The position numbers and the translations under genes are program-made. Shown here one piece after another: positions 36,347-44,437 of a stretch of 64,000 nucleotides of DNA. The notes beneath the pieces were generated by a model, which ran no database searches, was not told where the DNA came from, and saw only the letters and a program-made list of their open reading frames with translations. The stretch is from CBDCGJ01 sp965238305. Its GTDB lineage: Bacteria; Pseudomonadota; Alphaproteobacteria; GCA-2731375. The first letter of the stretch is position 1. Every line of letters starts with the position of its first letter. Where the stretch lies: assembly GCA_965238305.1 (NCBI GenBank), contig CBDEHK010000001.1:3906001-3970000 (forward strand), read 5' to 3'.

Positions 36347-37092
36347 CCGCCCACCTCATCTGAACGACCTTCTCGCACAATGATATCGACCCGGCGGGCC
36401 AGTCTCATCCGTTGCTCGAAAGACAATTTATCAGAAAGGTCATAATATTGGCTGTCGCCCCGCCCAACAATACGTAATTGCTGATTATAACCGGCAGCGC
36501 CAAAAGCATTAGCAACGGCGACCGCACGGGCCAAGCTAAGGTCCCAATTTGATTGAAATGTCGCTTTGTTTGTAATTGGTTGAGGATCGGAATAGCCGAC
36601 TATGTCGATCCGGTTGCCGACCCTATTCAATGTCGAAGCAAGGGTATTAGTCGCTTCGTTTGCGCTCTCCAACATAACAGCGGAAGCCGAATCGAATAAC
36701 ATGTCAGCAGGCAACGAGATCACCAATCGATCATCTAGGAGATGTAGCGATAGACCGATGAGTTGCTCAACATTAGCGGATTTTTCATCCATAACGGCTT
36801 GTAAATAGCCCAAGTCCGCTGCCCGCCTTATTTCAACTCGACCAATTGTTTTGCTTGCCGTCTTACCTGGATCTGTCCATTCGTTTGCTGGATTCAATCG
36901 CTCCGACAACCCCTCGACCAAAGATCGCCATGAATCAAGCTGAATTTGTTTCATCGAAAACAGCAATACAAAAAATGCAAGCATCAACGACAGTAGATCG
37001 GTGAAAATAATCATCCATGCACCGGATTGGCGGCGTTCCACATTTTTGTGCATGGCGGGATCAAAAGGATTAAAGCGTCGCTCTTCATTCAT
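36343..37092 (-). CDS. motB: MotB-like stator protein with OmpA peptidoglycan-binding domain
   Basis: 249 residues. One membrane helix near residues 24-46 with the proton-channel Asp in AWMIIFTDLLSLMLAFFVLL, equivalent to Asp32 of E. coli MotB. A plug/linker follows, then an OmpA/MotB C-terminal domain (LFDSASAVMLESANEATNTL, IDIVGYSDPQPIT, SLARAVAVANAFGAAGYN, RRVDIIVRE). Anchors the stator to peptidoglycan. It overlaps both neighbours by 4 bp: the second MotB-like gene upstream and the TPR gene downstream. MotA is not in the window. Confidence 0.9.
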   Translation of the reverse strand: MNEERRFNPFDPAMHKNVERRQSGAWMIIFTDLLSLMLAFFVLLFSMKQIQLDSWRSLVEGLSERLNPANEWTDPGKTASKTIGRVEIRRAADLGYLQAVMDEKSANVEQLIGLSLHLLDDRLVISLPADMLFDSASAVMLESANEATNTLASTLNRVGNRIDIVGYSDPQPITNKATFQSNWDLSLARAVAVANAFGAAGYNQQLRIVGRGDSQYYDLSDKLSFEQRMRLARRVDIIVREGRSDEVGG

Positions 37093-37835
37093 TGCGGCAC
37101 TTCCAATTCGTCGAACGTTATGCTGGCGCTGTCCACTCGACGCGCATAAAAATTCATTTGCAGAATTTTCGGATCACCACGGTGAAGCCCGACGCTGATT
37201 GCTTCGCTTTTCACCCCCAATTCACGCAGTTTTCTGGCGAAAGCGCCGGCGCGACGGATTTCCAAAACTTCGCCCAGCTGGTTTCCACTGGGGAATGCGG
37301 GTCCCGTCGCAATGAGAAATTCTATTTCATATCGCAATTCAGCCGTTCGAATTACTAGACTATCAGCCAGCGCATCCGTGAGTGGATCGCTGCCTGGATG
37401 CAACGCCATGCTTTCATCGCGGAAAATATCACCAATGGGAACGGTAGTACGCATTACATTGCCATCGGATACGATCTTCAGTTCGGCGATCGGCAGGCGC
37501 TCAGCGAACATTTGCTCGAGGCCACTAAAAAACTGTGTACGAAGGACAGAATCTCCACTTCGCTCATCCGAACTCGAGATCTCATCGCTGTGTTGGGTGT
37601 TGGTTCGAAATTTATCCGCCACGCTGCCAAGCGCTTGACGTACCCGAGATTCTTCAAAGGTCGTTATGCTGTTGAGTAAAATAAAGATCGCCAGCAATAA
37701 CATATACAATGACAGGAATAACGAAAGCATGATCGGTGAAGACGACCCGCCCCGCAACTTTGACGCATCCTTAAACTCGGCATCATACCCTTGATCCCCG
37801 GTGTTTTGCCGTAAGAAGGAAATCGTAGAGTTCAC
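37089..37835 (-). CDS. Second MotB-like membrane protein, without the channel Asp
   Basis: 248 residues from the GTG at 37835, one base after the cheZ stop (the frame extends into cheZ up to 37907, which is unlikely). One membrane helix at about residues 31-54 (SPIMLSLFLSLYMLLLAIFI), shaped like a MotB helix but with no Asp or Glu inside. The C-terminal half resembles a diverged OmpA-like domain (FRDESMALHPGSDPLTDALA, RRAGAFARKLRELGVKSEAI, MNFYARRVDS). It cannot conduct protons as MotB does; it may pair with the true MotB or act structurally. Coupled to motB by a 4-bp overlap. Confidence 0.7.
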   Translation of the reverse strand: MNSTISFLRQNTGDQGYDAEFKDASKLRGGSSSPIMLSLFLSLYMLLLAIFILLNSITTFEESRVRQALGSVADKFRTNTQHSDEISSSDERSGDSVLRTQFFSGLEQMFAERLPIAELKIVSDGNVMRTTVPIGDIFRDESMALHPGSDPLTDALADSLVIRTAELRYEIEFLIATGPAFPSGNQLGEVLEIRRAGAFARKLRELGVKSEAISVGLHRGDPKILQMNFYARRVDSASITFDELEVPQ

Positions 37836-37836
37836 G

Positions 37837-38493
37837 TCAATCAAAACTCGCCAATAGCGCATCAATGTCGTCTTGAGAGTTCGCGGTATCGGGCAGCGCC
37901 GGCTCATTCAACAACTTCTCATCATTATCGGCATTGTCAGTGGTGGCCGGCTCCGAAACCGTCGACAAATGCCCCCCCACAACGTCATCGGCTATGCGTG
38001 ACATGCTTTCGAGTTTCGTTTCTACGGTGCGCAAAACGTTCACAACTTTGGTGATACGCTGACCGGTAATGTCTTGAAAATTTGACGCCTCATAAATTCC
38101 AGCGGTAATTGCCAATAGCCGTTCAGCCGTTGCTTCATCTAAATTTTCGGCAATATCTTCGATCTGTTCGGCGGCATCCAAAATCACATTTGTCGCTTCC
38201 GACGTTGCTTCCACAACGGCGTCCAATTCATCCGTTGCGACCGCGATCCCTTCTTCTTTCAAATTAGCAGGTTGGATAGACGCTATCTCGGCGCGGGCAT
38301 CTTGAATATATTTTACGATACCCAACAATTCCTGATGCAGGCGTAGATCTGCGATTGAAATATCGCCTTGAATCGTCTTCATCAAGCTACTCACCACATC
38401 TGAAACATCCTCAATGGCGACAGCTTCTCCATAAGATAGGCGAAGCTCCTCAATACGGGCGCTAATATTATCATATTCTTGGGTCGCGTTCAT
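37837..38493 (-). CDS. cheZ: CheZ-type CheY-phosphate phosphatase
   Basis: About 218 residues from the ATG at 38493, which has GGAG ten bases upstream; the frame extends to an ATG at 38553. The protein is a long helical rod with the catalytic motif of CheZ, ASNFQDITGQRITKVVNVL (Asp and Gln of D-I-T-G-Q position the attacking water). A disordered acidic linker leads to a C-terminal peptide SQDDIDALLASFD, where CheZ usually carries its CheY-binding helix. That tail closely resembles the CheY-binding N-terminal peptide of FliM. Removes phosphate from CheY to reset motor switching. Placed between motE and the motB pair. Confidence 0.88.
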   Translation of the reverse strand: MNATQEYDNISARIEELRLSYGEAVAIEDVSDVVSSLMKTIQGDISIADLRLHQELLGIVKYIQDARAEIASIQPANLKEEGIAVATDELDAVVEATSEATNVILDAAEQIEDIAENLDEATAERLLAITAGIYEASNFQDITGQRITKVVNVLRTVETKLESMSRIADDVVGGHLSTVSEPATTDNADNDEKLLNEPALPDTANSQDDIDALLASFD

Positions 38494-38567
38494 TTGGACC
38501 ATTCTCCGCGAAGCGTTGTTGAAAAACTGAGTTTCAACAGAATTAATGAACATAATGATAAACTTAG

Positions 38568-39257
38568 TTAGCCACCATTTTCAGGCAGTTTCTTAAGATT
38601 AGCGAGCCGAACGGTGAGTTCACGAGCTTTGTCTGAATTCATATTGGCAAGCACCGGAGCCATTTTCGATTCTTTCATCCTGTCAACAACATCCAATAAG
38701 ATGTTCATATCCAAATTTTCAAATATTCGCGCTGCATCTTTCGGTTTCATGCTTTCGTAGACTTTGACCAAGCTTCGAAGCCGCTTATCGGCTTCCTCAT
38801 CATGTGTATTAATGAGTCCTTGGACCCGTCCTTCCAGTTGCTTCAATTCCTTTATCTTTGTATCAATCCGTTTTTCTGTGGCACTGAGAATCGCTTCTCG
38901 CATCCCCATTTCTTGTTCGCGGCGATCTATTTCATCTCGACGCTTTGCCAAGCTTTGCAGCAACTGAAGCTCTGAAGGCGATAAATTGTTGATATCCAGT
39001 TGTTTATCTGGAACCGCGGCGCCTATTTTTGTCGCCGCATCATCGGCCATATCAGCCTGCTTATCTTTTGACGCAACCATCGTATCGGCCGGCATTTTCT
39101 TGCCACCGTTTTTTGCAGTATTGTCATCGGATTGCGCAAATGCCGGCGGAAAACTCAAATTACCGGCATTTCGCCAAATATCCTCGACCTTTAAGCCTAA
39201 GAGTAAACTGGCCGATATTATCAGTACCGGTAGAATTCGAATTTTTTCAAGCATCAT
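38568..39257 (-). CDS. motE: MotE-like periplasmic motility protein
   Basis: 229 residues: an N-terminal signal/anchor (ILPVLIISASLLLGL, then AFAQS), a disordered Lys/Asp-rich linker, a coiled coil (about 85-150, with REQEMGMREAILSATEKRID), and a C-terminal MgtE-N-like helical domain (YESMKPKDAARIFENLDMNI, VLANMNSDKARELTVRLANL). This is the architecture of MotE, shown in Sinorhizobium to be a periplasmic chaperone for the motor protein MotC. It fits the surrounding motor genes. No MotC was identified by name; the large TPR protein downstream is a possible client. Confidence 0.85.
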   Translation of the reverse strand: MMLEKIRILPVLIISASLLLGLKVEDIWRNAGNLSFPPAFAQSDDNTAKNGGKKMPADTMVASKDKQADMADDAATKIGAAVPDKQLDINNLSPSELQLLQSLAKRRDEIDRREQEMGMREAILSATEKRIDTKIKELKQLEGRVQGLINTHDEEADKRLRSLVKVYESMKPKDAARIFENLDMNILLDVVDRMKESKMAPVLANMNSDKARELTVRLANLKKLPENGG

Positions 39258-39366
39258 CGCACACCCGAATCAGGAGACAACTCAACGAATTGCAATGATA
39301 TGCTGCAAATATAAAATATCTAGTTAACAGCTAAACCAGAATAGCCATACGTTGGCGAGACGATGC

Positions 39367-39783
39367 TCATTTTGCACGTCTTAACGCTTCCAATAATTCC
39401 CGTTCGCTTTCTGATCGCGATGATCCATCAATATCCGCTTTTACTGTGCTTTTCGGCTCAGCTTTGCGGCCAACAAGGCCATGCTCTAGACGATTTGCTA
39501 AATCTTCGCCGGAATTTACCATGACATTCAGCTCATCACTTAATGCGCGCGCTGCCGTCACCCGAGCATTTAATTTATCACCAATCTCTAAACTCGCATT
39601 TCGCAATTCAGCAACGCTGATTTCCGCTTTTTGCATCGCCACGGCGAAATCATTTAAGAGTTGTTTCATTTCATCTTGTGAATTTCGTAAGGTGGCCAAC
39701 CGTTTGTTCAAGACATAACAATACACCACGGTGACAATGAGCAAGATTGCGACAATTGTTTCTAATACAATTTCCATATTCAC
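39367..39783 (-). CDS. DUF6468 single-helix membrane protein of flagellar loci
   Basis: 138 residues, starting at a GTG at 39783 that overlaps the fliM stop as GTGA (an ATG two codons later is also possible). One N-terminal membrane helix (about 5-25), then a long amphipathic helix (LNKRLATLRNSQDEMKQLLN, FAVAMQKAEISVAELRNASL, ARVTAARALSDELNVMVNSG) and a short basic/acidic tail. The sequence matches the DUF6468 pattern found beside fliM in alphaproteobacteria. Function unknown; the overlap with fliM indicates co-translation. Confidence 0.75.
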   Translation of the reverse strand: MNMEIVLETIVAILLIVTVVYCYVLNKRLATLRNSQDEMKQLLNDFAVAMQKAEISVAELRNASLEIGDKLNARVTAARALSDELNVMVNSGEDLANRLEHGLVGRKAEPKSTVKADIDGSSRSESERELLEALRRAK

Positions 39784-40931
39784 CCGCCATCCAACCGACG
39801 CAATTGGTCTTCAATGCGGATAGCAATTTGTTGTCCGACTTTGCCCATCCGCCCTGTCAGTAGCGGGATCCCGCCACAACGCAACTCAATTGAAGAGTTC
39901 GGCGTCCCGCCTAACATAAGCGTTTGCCCTACCTCAAGGTTCATGACCTCCCGTAAAGACAAAACTTGTTCTTCAAGTACCGCTTCAATATCAACATGAG
40001 TTGACCATAGTTCGGTCGCCAGGTGACTTTCCCAAATCGAGTCACGGCCAAATTTTTCACCCATGAACATTTGCAATAGCAGTTCGCGAATAGGCTCCAA
40101 TGTGGCATAAGGCAACAACAACTCCAACCGCCCGCCACGATCCTCCATATCAATTCGCAAGCGTACCAAGACGGCTGCATTGGCGGGTCGGGCAATCGTT
40201 GCAAATCGTGGGTTCGTCTCCAACCGGTCAAACAAAAAATTCACCGGGCTAAGCGGCTCGAAAGCCGTTGTTAGATCTTCCAACACGACCATAACTAGTC
40301 GCTCGACAAGCGTGCGTTCAATCGTCGTATAAGGTCGGCCCTCAATCCGCATCGCAGCGGTACCGCGACGCCCGCCAAGCAAAACATCGACAATCGAGTA
40401 GATGAGTGATGAATCGACCGTCATCAAACCGTAATTGTCCCACTCGTCCGCGCGAAATACCGTCAGCATGGCCGGCAATGGGATCGAATTTAGATAGTCT
40501 CCAAACCTGATGGCGGTAATATTATCAAGCGAGACTTCAACATTGTCGGAAGTGAAATTTCGCAAACTTGTTGACATCATCCTGACTAATCGGTCGAAGA
40601 CAATGTCCAACATTGGTAGTCGTTCGTAGGAAACCAACGCTGAGTTGATGATCGCCCGAACGCCGGTGGATTCGCGCTCGTCTCCATCTTCTGAATCGAA
40701 GCCGAGTAAACTGTCAATTTCATCTTGATCCAGGACCCGACCGCTACCGCCCGAGGCTGCGAATTCATCGGCGTCGTCGTCATCATCGTCAATCATGGCC
40801 GCCCATTCAGCCGCCACATCGTCATCGTCGATGTCCGCGTCATCGCCCTCGCCGCCGTCCTCGTCAGCCATTTCGGCTTCCCATTGAGCGGCAATGTCGT
40901 CCTGATCTAGATCTTCGTCTTTGTCAGCCAT
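39780..40931 (-). CDS. fliM: Flagellar motor switch protein FliM with extended acidic N-terminus
   Basis: 383 residues from the ATG at 40931 (an upstream TTG at 40943 is less likely). The normal CheY-binding peptide LDQDEIDSLLGFD begins at about residue 67. It is preceded by an unusual acidic extension containing two look-alike segments, LDQDDIAAQWEAEM (about 8-21) and IDDDDVAAEWAAMI (about 34-47). The middle domain (ERLPMLDIVFDRLVRMMSTS, FLFDRLETNPRFATIARP) and the C-terminal SPOA domain (LSLREVMNLEVGQTLML, GGIPLLTGRMGKVGQQIAIR) are typical. C-ring component that sets rotation direction. Between fliL and the DUF6468 gene. Confidence 0.96.
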   Translation of the reverse strand: MADKDEDLDQDDIAAQWEAEMADEDGGEGDDADIDDDDVAAEWAAMIDDDDDDADEFAASGGSGRVLDQDEIDSLLGFDSEDGDERESTGVRAIINSALVSYERLPMLDIVFDRLVRMMSTSLRNFTSDNVEVSLDNITAIRFGDYLNSIPLPAMLTVFRADEWDNYGLMTVDSSLIYSIVDVLLGGRRGTAAMRIEGRPYTTIERTLVERLVMVVLEDLTTAFEPLSPVNFLFDRLETNPRFATIARPANAAVLVRLRIDMEDRGGRLELLLPYATLEPIRELLLQMFMGEKFGRDSIWESHLATELWSTHVDIEAVLEEQVLSLREVMNLEVGQTLMLGGTPNSSIELRCGGIPLLTGRMGKVGQQIAIRIEDQLRRLDGG

Positions 40932-40975
40932 AATATTATTCAATACAATTCTATTCTGCAGCTAAATCTACGCAA

Positions 40976-41509
40976 TTACTGGACCAACATTTCGCGGAAT
41001 AATACATCGTTTATTTTGATTGGACGAGCTGTCACGTTTAGGCGGGTCAACAACTCTTCTTTCAATCGCATTAAACCTGTGGAGCCTTGTAAATCTTCAA
41101 CCCGTAATTCGCGCAAGTAAACCTGAAAGCTATCGACGATCCGCGGCATTATCAAATCGAGTTCTTGAACATCATCAGCCGACTGCAACTCGAGAGAAAT
41201 CCGAACTTTCAAGTAGGTTTTCCGCTTGCCGCCGCCGGTATTAAGATTGACCAGCATTTCCGGCAATTCGTAAAACACAATGCTTTGTCCGGATTTTTGG
41301 TCTTCTGCTAATTGTTCCCCTGCTGCTTCGCCGCCAGACAATAAGAAATAATATACCGCCGCACCGCCTCCCGCCAATATCAGAACGAGCGGTAAAACAA
41401 TATAAAGCACCATTACTTTGCCACTTAGTTTCTTTTTCGGAACATCCGAACCTTCGCTGTCTTCGTCTTCACCAGCGAGAATATCTTCGTCTGTATCGGC
41501 TTCGCTCAT
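40976..41509 (-). CDS. fliL: Flagellar basal body-associated protein FliL
   Basis: 177 residues: acidic cytoplasmic N-terminus, one membrane helix (about 31-55, VMVLYIVLPLVLILAGGGAA), then the periplasmic SPFH-like FliL domain with YELPEMLVNLNTGGGKRKTY, LKVRISLELQS and the terminal LNVTARPIKINDVLFREMLV. FliL surrounds the stator and supports torque. First gene of fliL-fliM-DUF6468. Its GAGG ribosome binding site lies inside a TTAA-N7-TTAA box. Confidence 0.95.
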   Translation of the reverse strand: MSEADTDEDILAGEDEDSEGSDVPKKKLSGKVMVLYIVLPLVLILAGGGAAVYYFLLSGGEAAGEQLAEDQKSGQSIVFYELPEMLVNLNTGGGKRKTYLKVRISLELQSADDVQELDLIMPRIVDSFQVYLRELRVEDLQGSTGLMRLKEELLTRLNVTARPIKINDVLFREMLVQ

Positions 41510-41512
41510 TCC

Positions 41513-41527
41513 TTAACCTCAACTTAA
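41513..41527. promoter_or_regulatory. CtrA-type box overlapping the fliL ribosome binding site
   Basis: TTAACCTCAACTTAA fits TTAA-N7-TTAA exactly. It ends only 3 bases before the fliL ATG on the minus strand, so the annotated start leaves no room for an activated promoter downstream of it. Either CtrA acts here as a repressor, or translation starts further in, or the match is coincidental. Confidence 0.5.
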
Positions 41528-41799
41528 GACACACAAGTGCAGTACGCGTGCGAATCGACAACGCGACTATACCAATTGATGTAACAAATAGAACGGTTTG
41601 GGGCCATGGTTTCTTCACGAACTCAGAAAATCGTTGCGCCGCATTTATTCGTGAAATTTCCTAATATTTAGTGTTCAAAATTAAATTATTTCGACCGTGA
41701 CGGAATTTTCTGCCGGGCAAAGCCTGCTCTCGGCATAGCCATAAGTGTACAATTGACCCAAACCTGACTCTAACCCGTTGTTCTAACGTGATTTTCTGT

Positions 41800-41816
41800 T
41801 TGGCACATGTTCTGCA
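41800..41816 (+). promoter_or_regulatory. Sigma-54 promoter for flgF-flgG-flgA-flgH
   Basis: TTGGCACATGTTCTGCA matches the TGGCAC-N5-TTGCA consensus with the invariant GG and GC ten bases apart. The predicted transcription start is near 41826, 27 bp before the flgF ATG, leaving the GGAGG ribosome binding site inside the message. Confidence 0.8.
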
Positions 41817-41852
41817 CCGGCTGATACGACGATACGGAGGTCCTAGAAGCTC

Positions 41853-42584
41853 ATGATTGAAAATACCACTTATGTCACCCTGTCGCGGCAAGTCGCGTTG
41901 CAACGAGAGTTAGGCGTCATTGCGAACAATATTGCCAATGTAAATACGACAGCCTTCAAACAAGGAAATATGATGTTTCAGGAATATTTGAGCGAACCAA
42001 AAAATTCAGATTCACCGATTTCGTTCGTGCTCGATGTCGCAACGGCGCGCGATTTTACGCAAGGCCAGGCGGTCCCCACCGGCAATCCTTTAAATTTGAT
42101 GATCTCCGGCGACGGATTTTTCCCTGTCGATTCCGGAGACAACATTCTTTACACTCGAAACGGAAATTTCCAAATCGATAGCGCCGGGCAACTGACAAAC
42201 TCGCAAGGTATGCCCTTACTAGGCGACGGCAATCAACCGATTGTGGTTAACCAAGATGACCCGACGATCACAATTTCAAAGGATGGAATAGTTTCGGATA
42301 GCGCCGGTGAAATTGGTCGCATCACTGTCATGAAATTCGACAACAACCAAACCCTTACAGCGCTGAATAGCGGATTGTTTAGCACTGAACAGCAACCAGT
42401 CCCTGCCGATGAAGCAGAAGTTGTCCAGGGTATGCTGGAAAGTTCAAACGTGAACGCGGTGCACGAACTGACCCGTATGATTGAATTATCAAGAAGCTAT
42501 TCCTCCACCCAGAATATGTTGCAAGCAGACTCGGAAATGCGGCGAACGATCATCCGTCGCCTCGGTCGTGTCGCGCTGGTTTAG
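41853..42584 (+). CDS. flgF: Flagellar basal-body rod protein FlgF
   Basis: 243 residues. Opens MIENTTYVTLSRQVALQREL and NIANVNTTAFKQGNMMFQEY, the flagellar rod/hook N-terminal motif, and ends in the D0 helix SSNVNAVHELTRMIELSRSY. Shorter and less Gly-rich than FlgG and lying directly before it, as is normal for flgF. Proximal rod component. First gene of a rightward four-gene operon behind a sigma-54 promoter. Confidence 0.93.
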   Translation: MIENTTYVTLSRQVALQRELGVIANNIANVNTTAFKQGNMMFQEYLSEPKNSDSPISFVLDVATARDFTQGQAVPTGNPLNLMISGDGFFPVDSGDNILYTRNGNFQIDSAGQLTNSQGMPLLGDGNQPIVVNQDDPTITISKDGIVSDSAGEIGRITVMKFDNNQTLTALNSGLFSTEQQPVPADEAEVVQGMLESSNVNAVHELTRMIELSRSYSSTQNMLQADSEMRRTIIRRLGRVALV

Positions 42585-42630
42585 TAGAGGAGCATCTCTT
42601 GTCGATTTTGAAAGTTAGAAGGAAATTACA

Positions 42631-43416
42631 ATGAGAAGTCTAAGTATCGCTTCTACGGGCATGTTGGCCCAGCAACTTAATGTCGAAGTTATATCCAATA
42701 ATATCGCCAATATGAACACGACGGCGTTTAAGCGCCAACGGGCTGAATTTCAGGATTTGCTTTACGAAAACATTCGTCGCCCCGGTGCTCAATCTTCGGA
42801 CACCGGCACGGTTTTACCAACGGGGGTGCAATTGGGTGCCGGCGTTCGTGCAGCCGCCGTTTATCGGATTGGCGAGCAAGGGGCGTTAACGTCGACCTCG
42901 AACCCTCTGGACGTGGCTATACAAGGCGAGGGATATTTTGTCGTACAATTGCCAAGTGGCGAAGAATCTTATACCAGAGCCGGTGCTTTTCAACTCAGCC
43001 CCGACGGTGAAATCGTCACGACGGAAGGGTTTACGGTTTCTCCGTCCATCACCGTCCCCTCGGATGCCATAGATATTTCGATCAACGCCAACGGTGAAGT
43101 GCAGGTCAAACTGGATGGGCAAGTCGAGACTGTAACCGTCGGGCAGCTTGATATGGCAATTTTCTTTAACAAAGGGGGCCTGGAAGCGATTGGCGACAAC
43201 ATGTTCCTGGAAACAGCAGCGTCCGGCCCGGCAACGATTAGCATCCCGGGCAGCGATGGTTTCGGCGAACTTCTGCAAGGATTTCTGGAAACTTCGAACG
43301 TCAATCCGGTGGAAGAAATAACAAACCTGATAACGGCGCAACGTGCATATGAAATGAATTCTAAGGTCATTACGACGTCAGATGAAATGATGCGCACGGT
43401 TACGACGCTTCGATAA
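42631..43416 (+). CDS. flgG: Flagellar distal rod protein FlgG
   Basis: 261 residues, the standard FlgG length. N-terminus MRSLSIASTGMLAQQLNVEV then NNIANMNTTAFKRQRAEFQD; the FlgG-specific loop YENIRRPGAQSSDTGTVLPT and VQLGAGVRAAAVYRI are present; C-terminus LETSNVNPVEEITNLITAQR. Forms the distal rod. 46 bp after flgF. Confidence 0.97.
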   Translation: MRSLSIASTGMLAQQLNVEVISNNIANMNTTAFKRQRAEFQDLLYENIRRPGAQSSDTGTVLPTGVQLGAGVRAAAVYRIGEQGALTSTSNPLDVAIQGEGYFVVQLPSGEESYTRAGAFQLSPDGEIVTTEGFTVSPSITVPSDAIDISINANGEVQVKLDGQVETVTVGQLDMAIFFNKGGLEAIGDNMFLETAASGPATISIPGSDGFGELLQGFLETSNVNPVEEITNLITAQRAYEMNSKVITTSDEMMRTVTTLR

Positions 43417-43456
43417 ATATTAACTTAAACCACCTTCACTCGAAGGAGGAAACAAT

Positions 43457-44422
43457 ATGCAAAATAGGAAGCTGACATTACTCGGGGTATCAATATTGCT
43501 GATTGCTTTTGCGTCAACGGAAGCAGTGGCGAGGATGCGCGACAACGTTGTCGTCGCGGATACGGCAATCACATTGGGCGATTTTTTTGACGATGCAGGT
43601 GAGCGCAGTGACACTGTTATTGGCCCTGCGCCCCTGCCCGGGAAACAGATCGCATATCGAACGGATTACCTACGTTCGCTTGCAAGAGAACACGGTTTGC
43701 AATCCACATATGTCCCGAATCGAAAGTTCGTCATGGTAACCCGTGACAGCGATATTGTATCTAACCAACGCATAACTGACTTGATCACAGATGCAATAAT
43801 CGACGCCGGTATAGAAGACCGTTTCGAAATCGAATTGACCGGTCGGCGCAACGAATTACATGTCCCCATTGGGATGCGCGAAGACACAGATATATCGGTT
43901 GAAGATCTTCGGTTTCAGCGTAGCGACGGCCGCTTTCACGCTCTCTTGTCGGCCTCTGCTGGTACCTCTGACGCACAACAAATCAGCGTCTATGGACGCA
44001 TCCAAATTCTGAAAACTGTCCCGGTTCTTAGCCGGAATTTTGCGAAGGGCGAGATTATATCGGCGCTCGATATCGACTGGATTGAAATGCCCGTCCATGA
44101 CCTACGTCAGAATACTGTAATGAGCGAAGGGAAGATGATTGGCACCGAAGTGAAATCGAACCTACAGGCAGGTAAACCAATATCCCATCGATCCTTGCGA
44201 ACACCGCTGATGGTCAAAAAGGGAAAACTCGTCACCATGAGTTTTCGAAAATCCGGCTTGTCTCTAACAATTCGAGGCCGGGCCATGGCTGACGGTAGTA
44301 TCGGAAGTGTCGTCCCGGTCATAAATTTGCAAAGTAAACGTACCATTCATGCGGAAGTTATTTCAAAGGACGCCGTTCGTGTCCAAATCCACGGGCAGAT
44401 CGCTACGGCCACCTCGAATTGA
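43457..44422 (+). CDS. flgA: Flagella basal body P-ring formation protein FlgA
   Basis: 321 residues with a signal peptide (cleavage near STEAVA). The C-terminal SAF domain (VPVLSRNFAKGEIISALDID, NLQAGKPISHRSLRTPLMVK, VVPVINLQSKRTIHAEVISK) identifies FlgA, the periplasmic chaperone for the FlgI P ring. Ribosome binding site GGAGGA seven bases upstream. Long form of the protein, with an extra N-terminal domain as in many alphaproteobacteria. Confidence 0.94.
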   Translation: MQNRKLTLLGVSILLIAFASTEAVARMRDNVVVADTAITLGDFFDDAGERSDTVIGPAPLPGKQIAYRTDYLRSLAREHGLQSTYVPNRKFVMVTRDSDIVSNQRITDLITDAIIDAGIEDRFEIELTGRRNELHVPIGMREDTDISVEDLRFQRSDGRFHALLSASAGTSDAQQISVYGRIQILKTVPVLSRNFAKGEIISALDIDWIEMPVHDLRQNTVMSEGKMIGTEVKSNLQAGKPISHRSLRTPLMVKKGKLVTMSFRKSGLSLTIRGRAMADGSIGSVVPVINLQSKRTIHAEVISKDAVRVQIHGQIATATSN

Positions 44423-44437
44423 GTAAAGGTCAATATC

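Larger units (their letters stand above)
41510..41852. promoter_or_regulatory. Divergent fliL / flgF control region
   Basis: This 343-bp gap has no gene. On the fliL side is a CtrA-type box (41513-41527). On the flgF side is a sigma-54 promoter (41800-41816) with a TGCCGGGCAA element about 80 bp upstream (41711-41720), a plausible activator site. A strong GGAGG ribosome binding site lies just ahead of flgF. I see nothing else definite in the middle, which is AT-rich. Confidence 0.6.
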
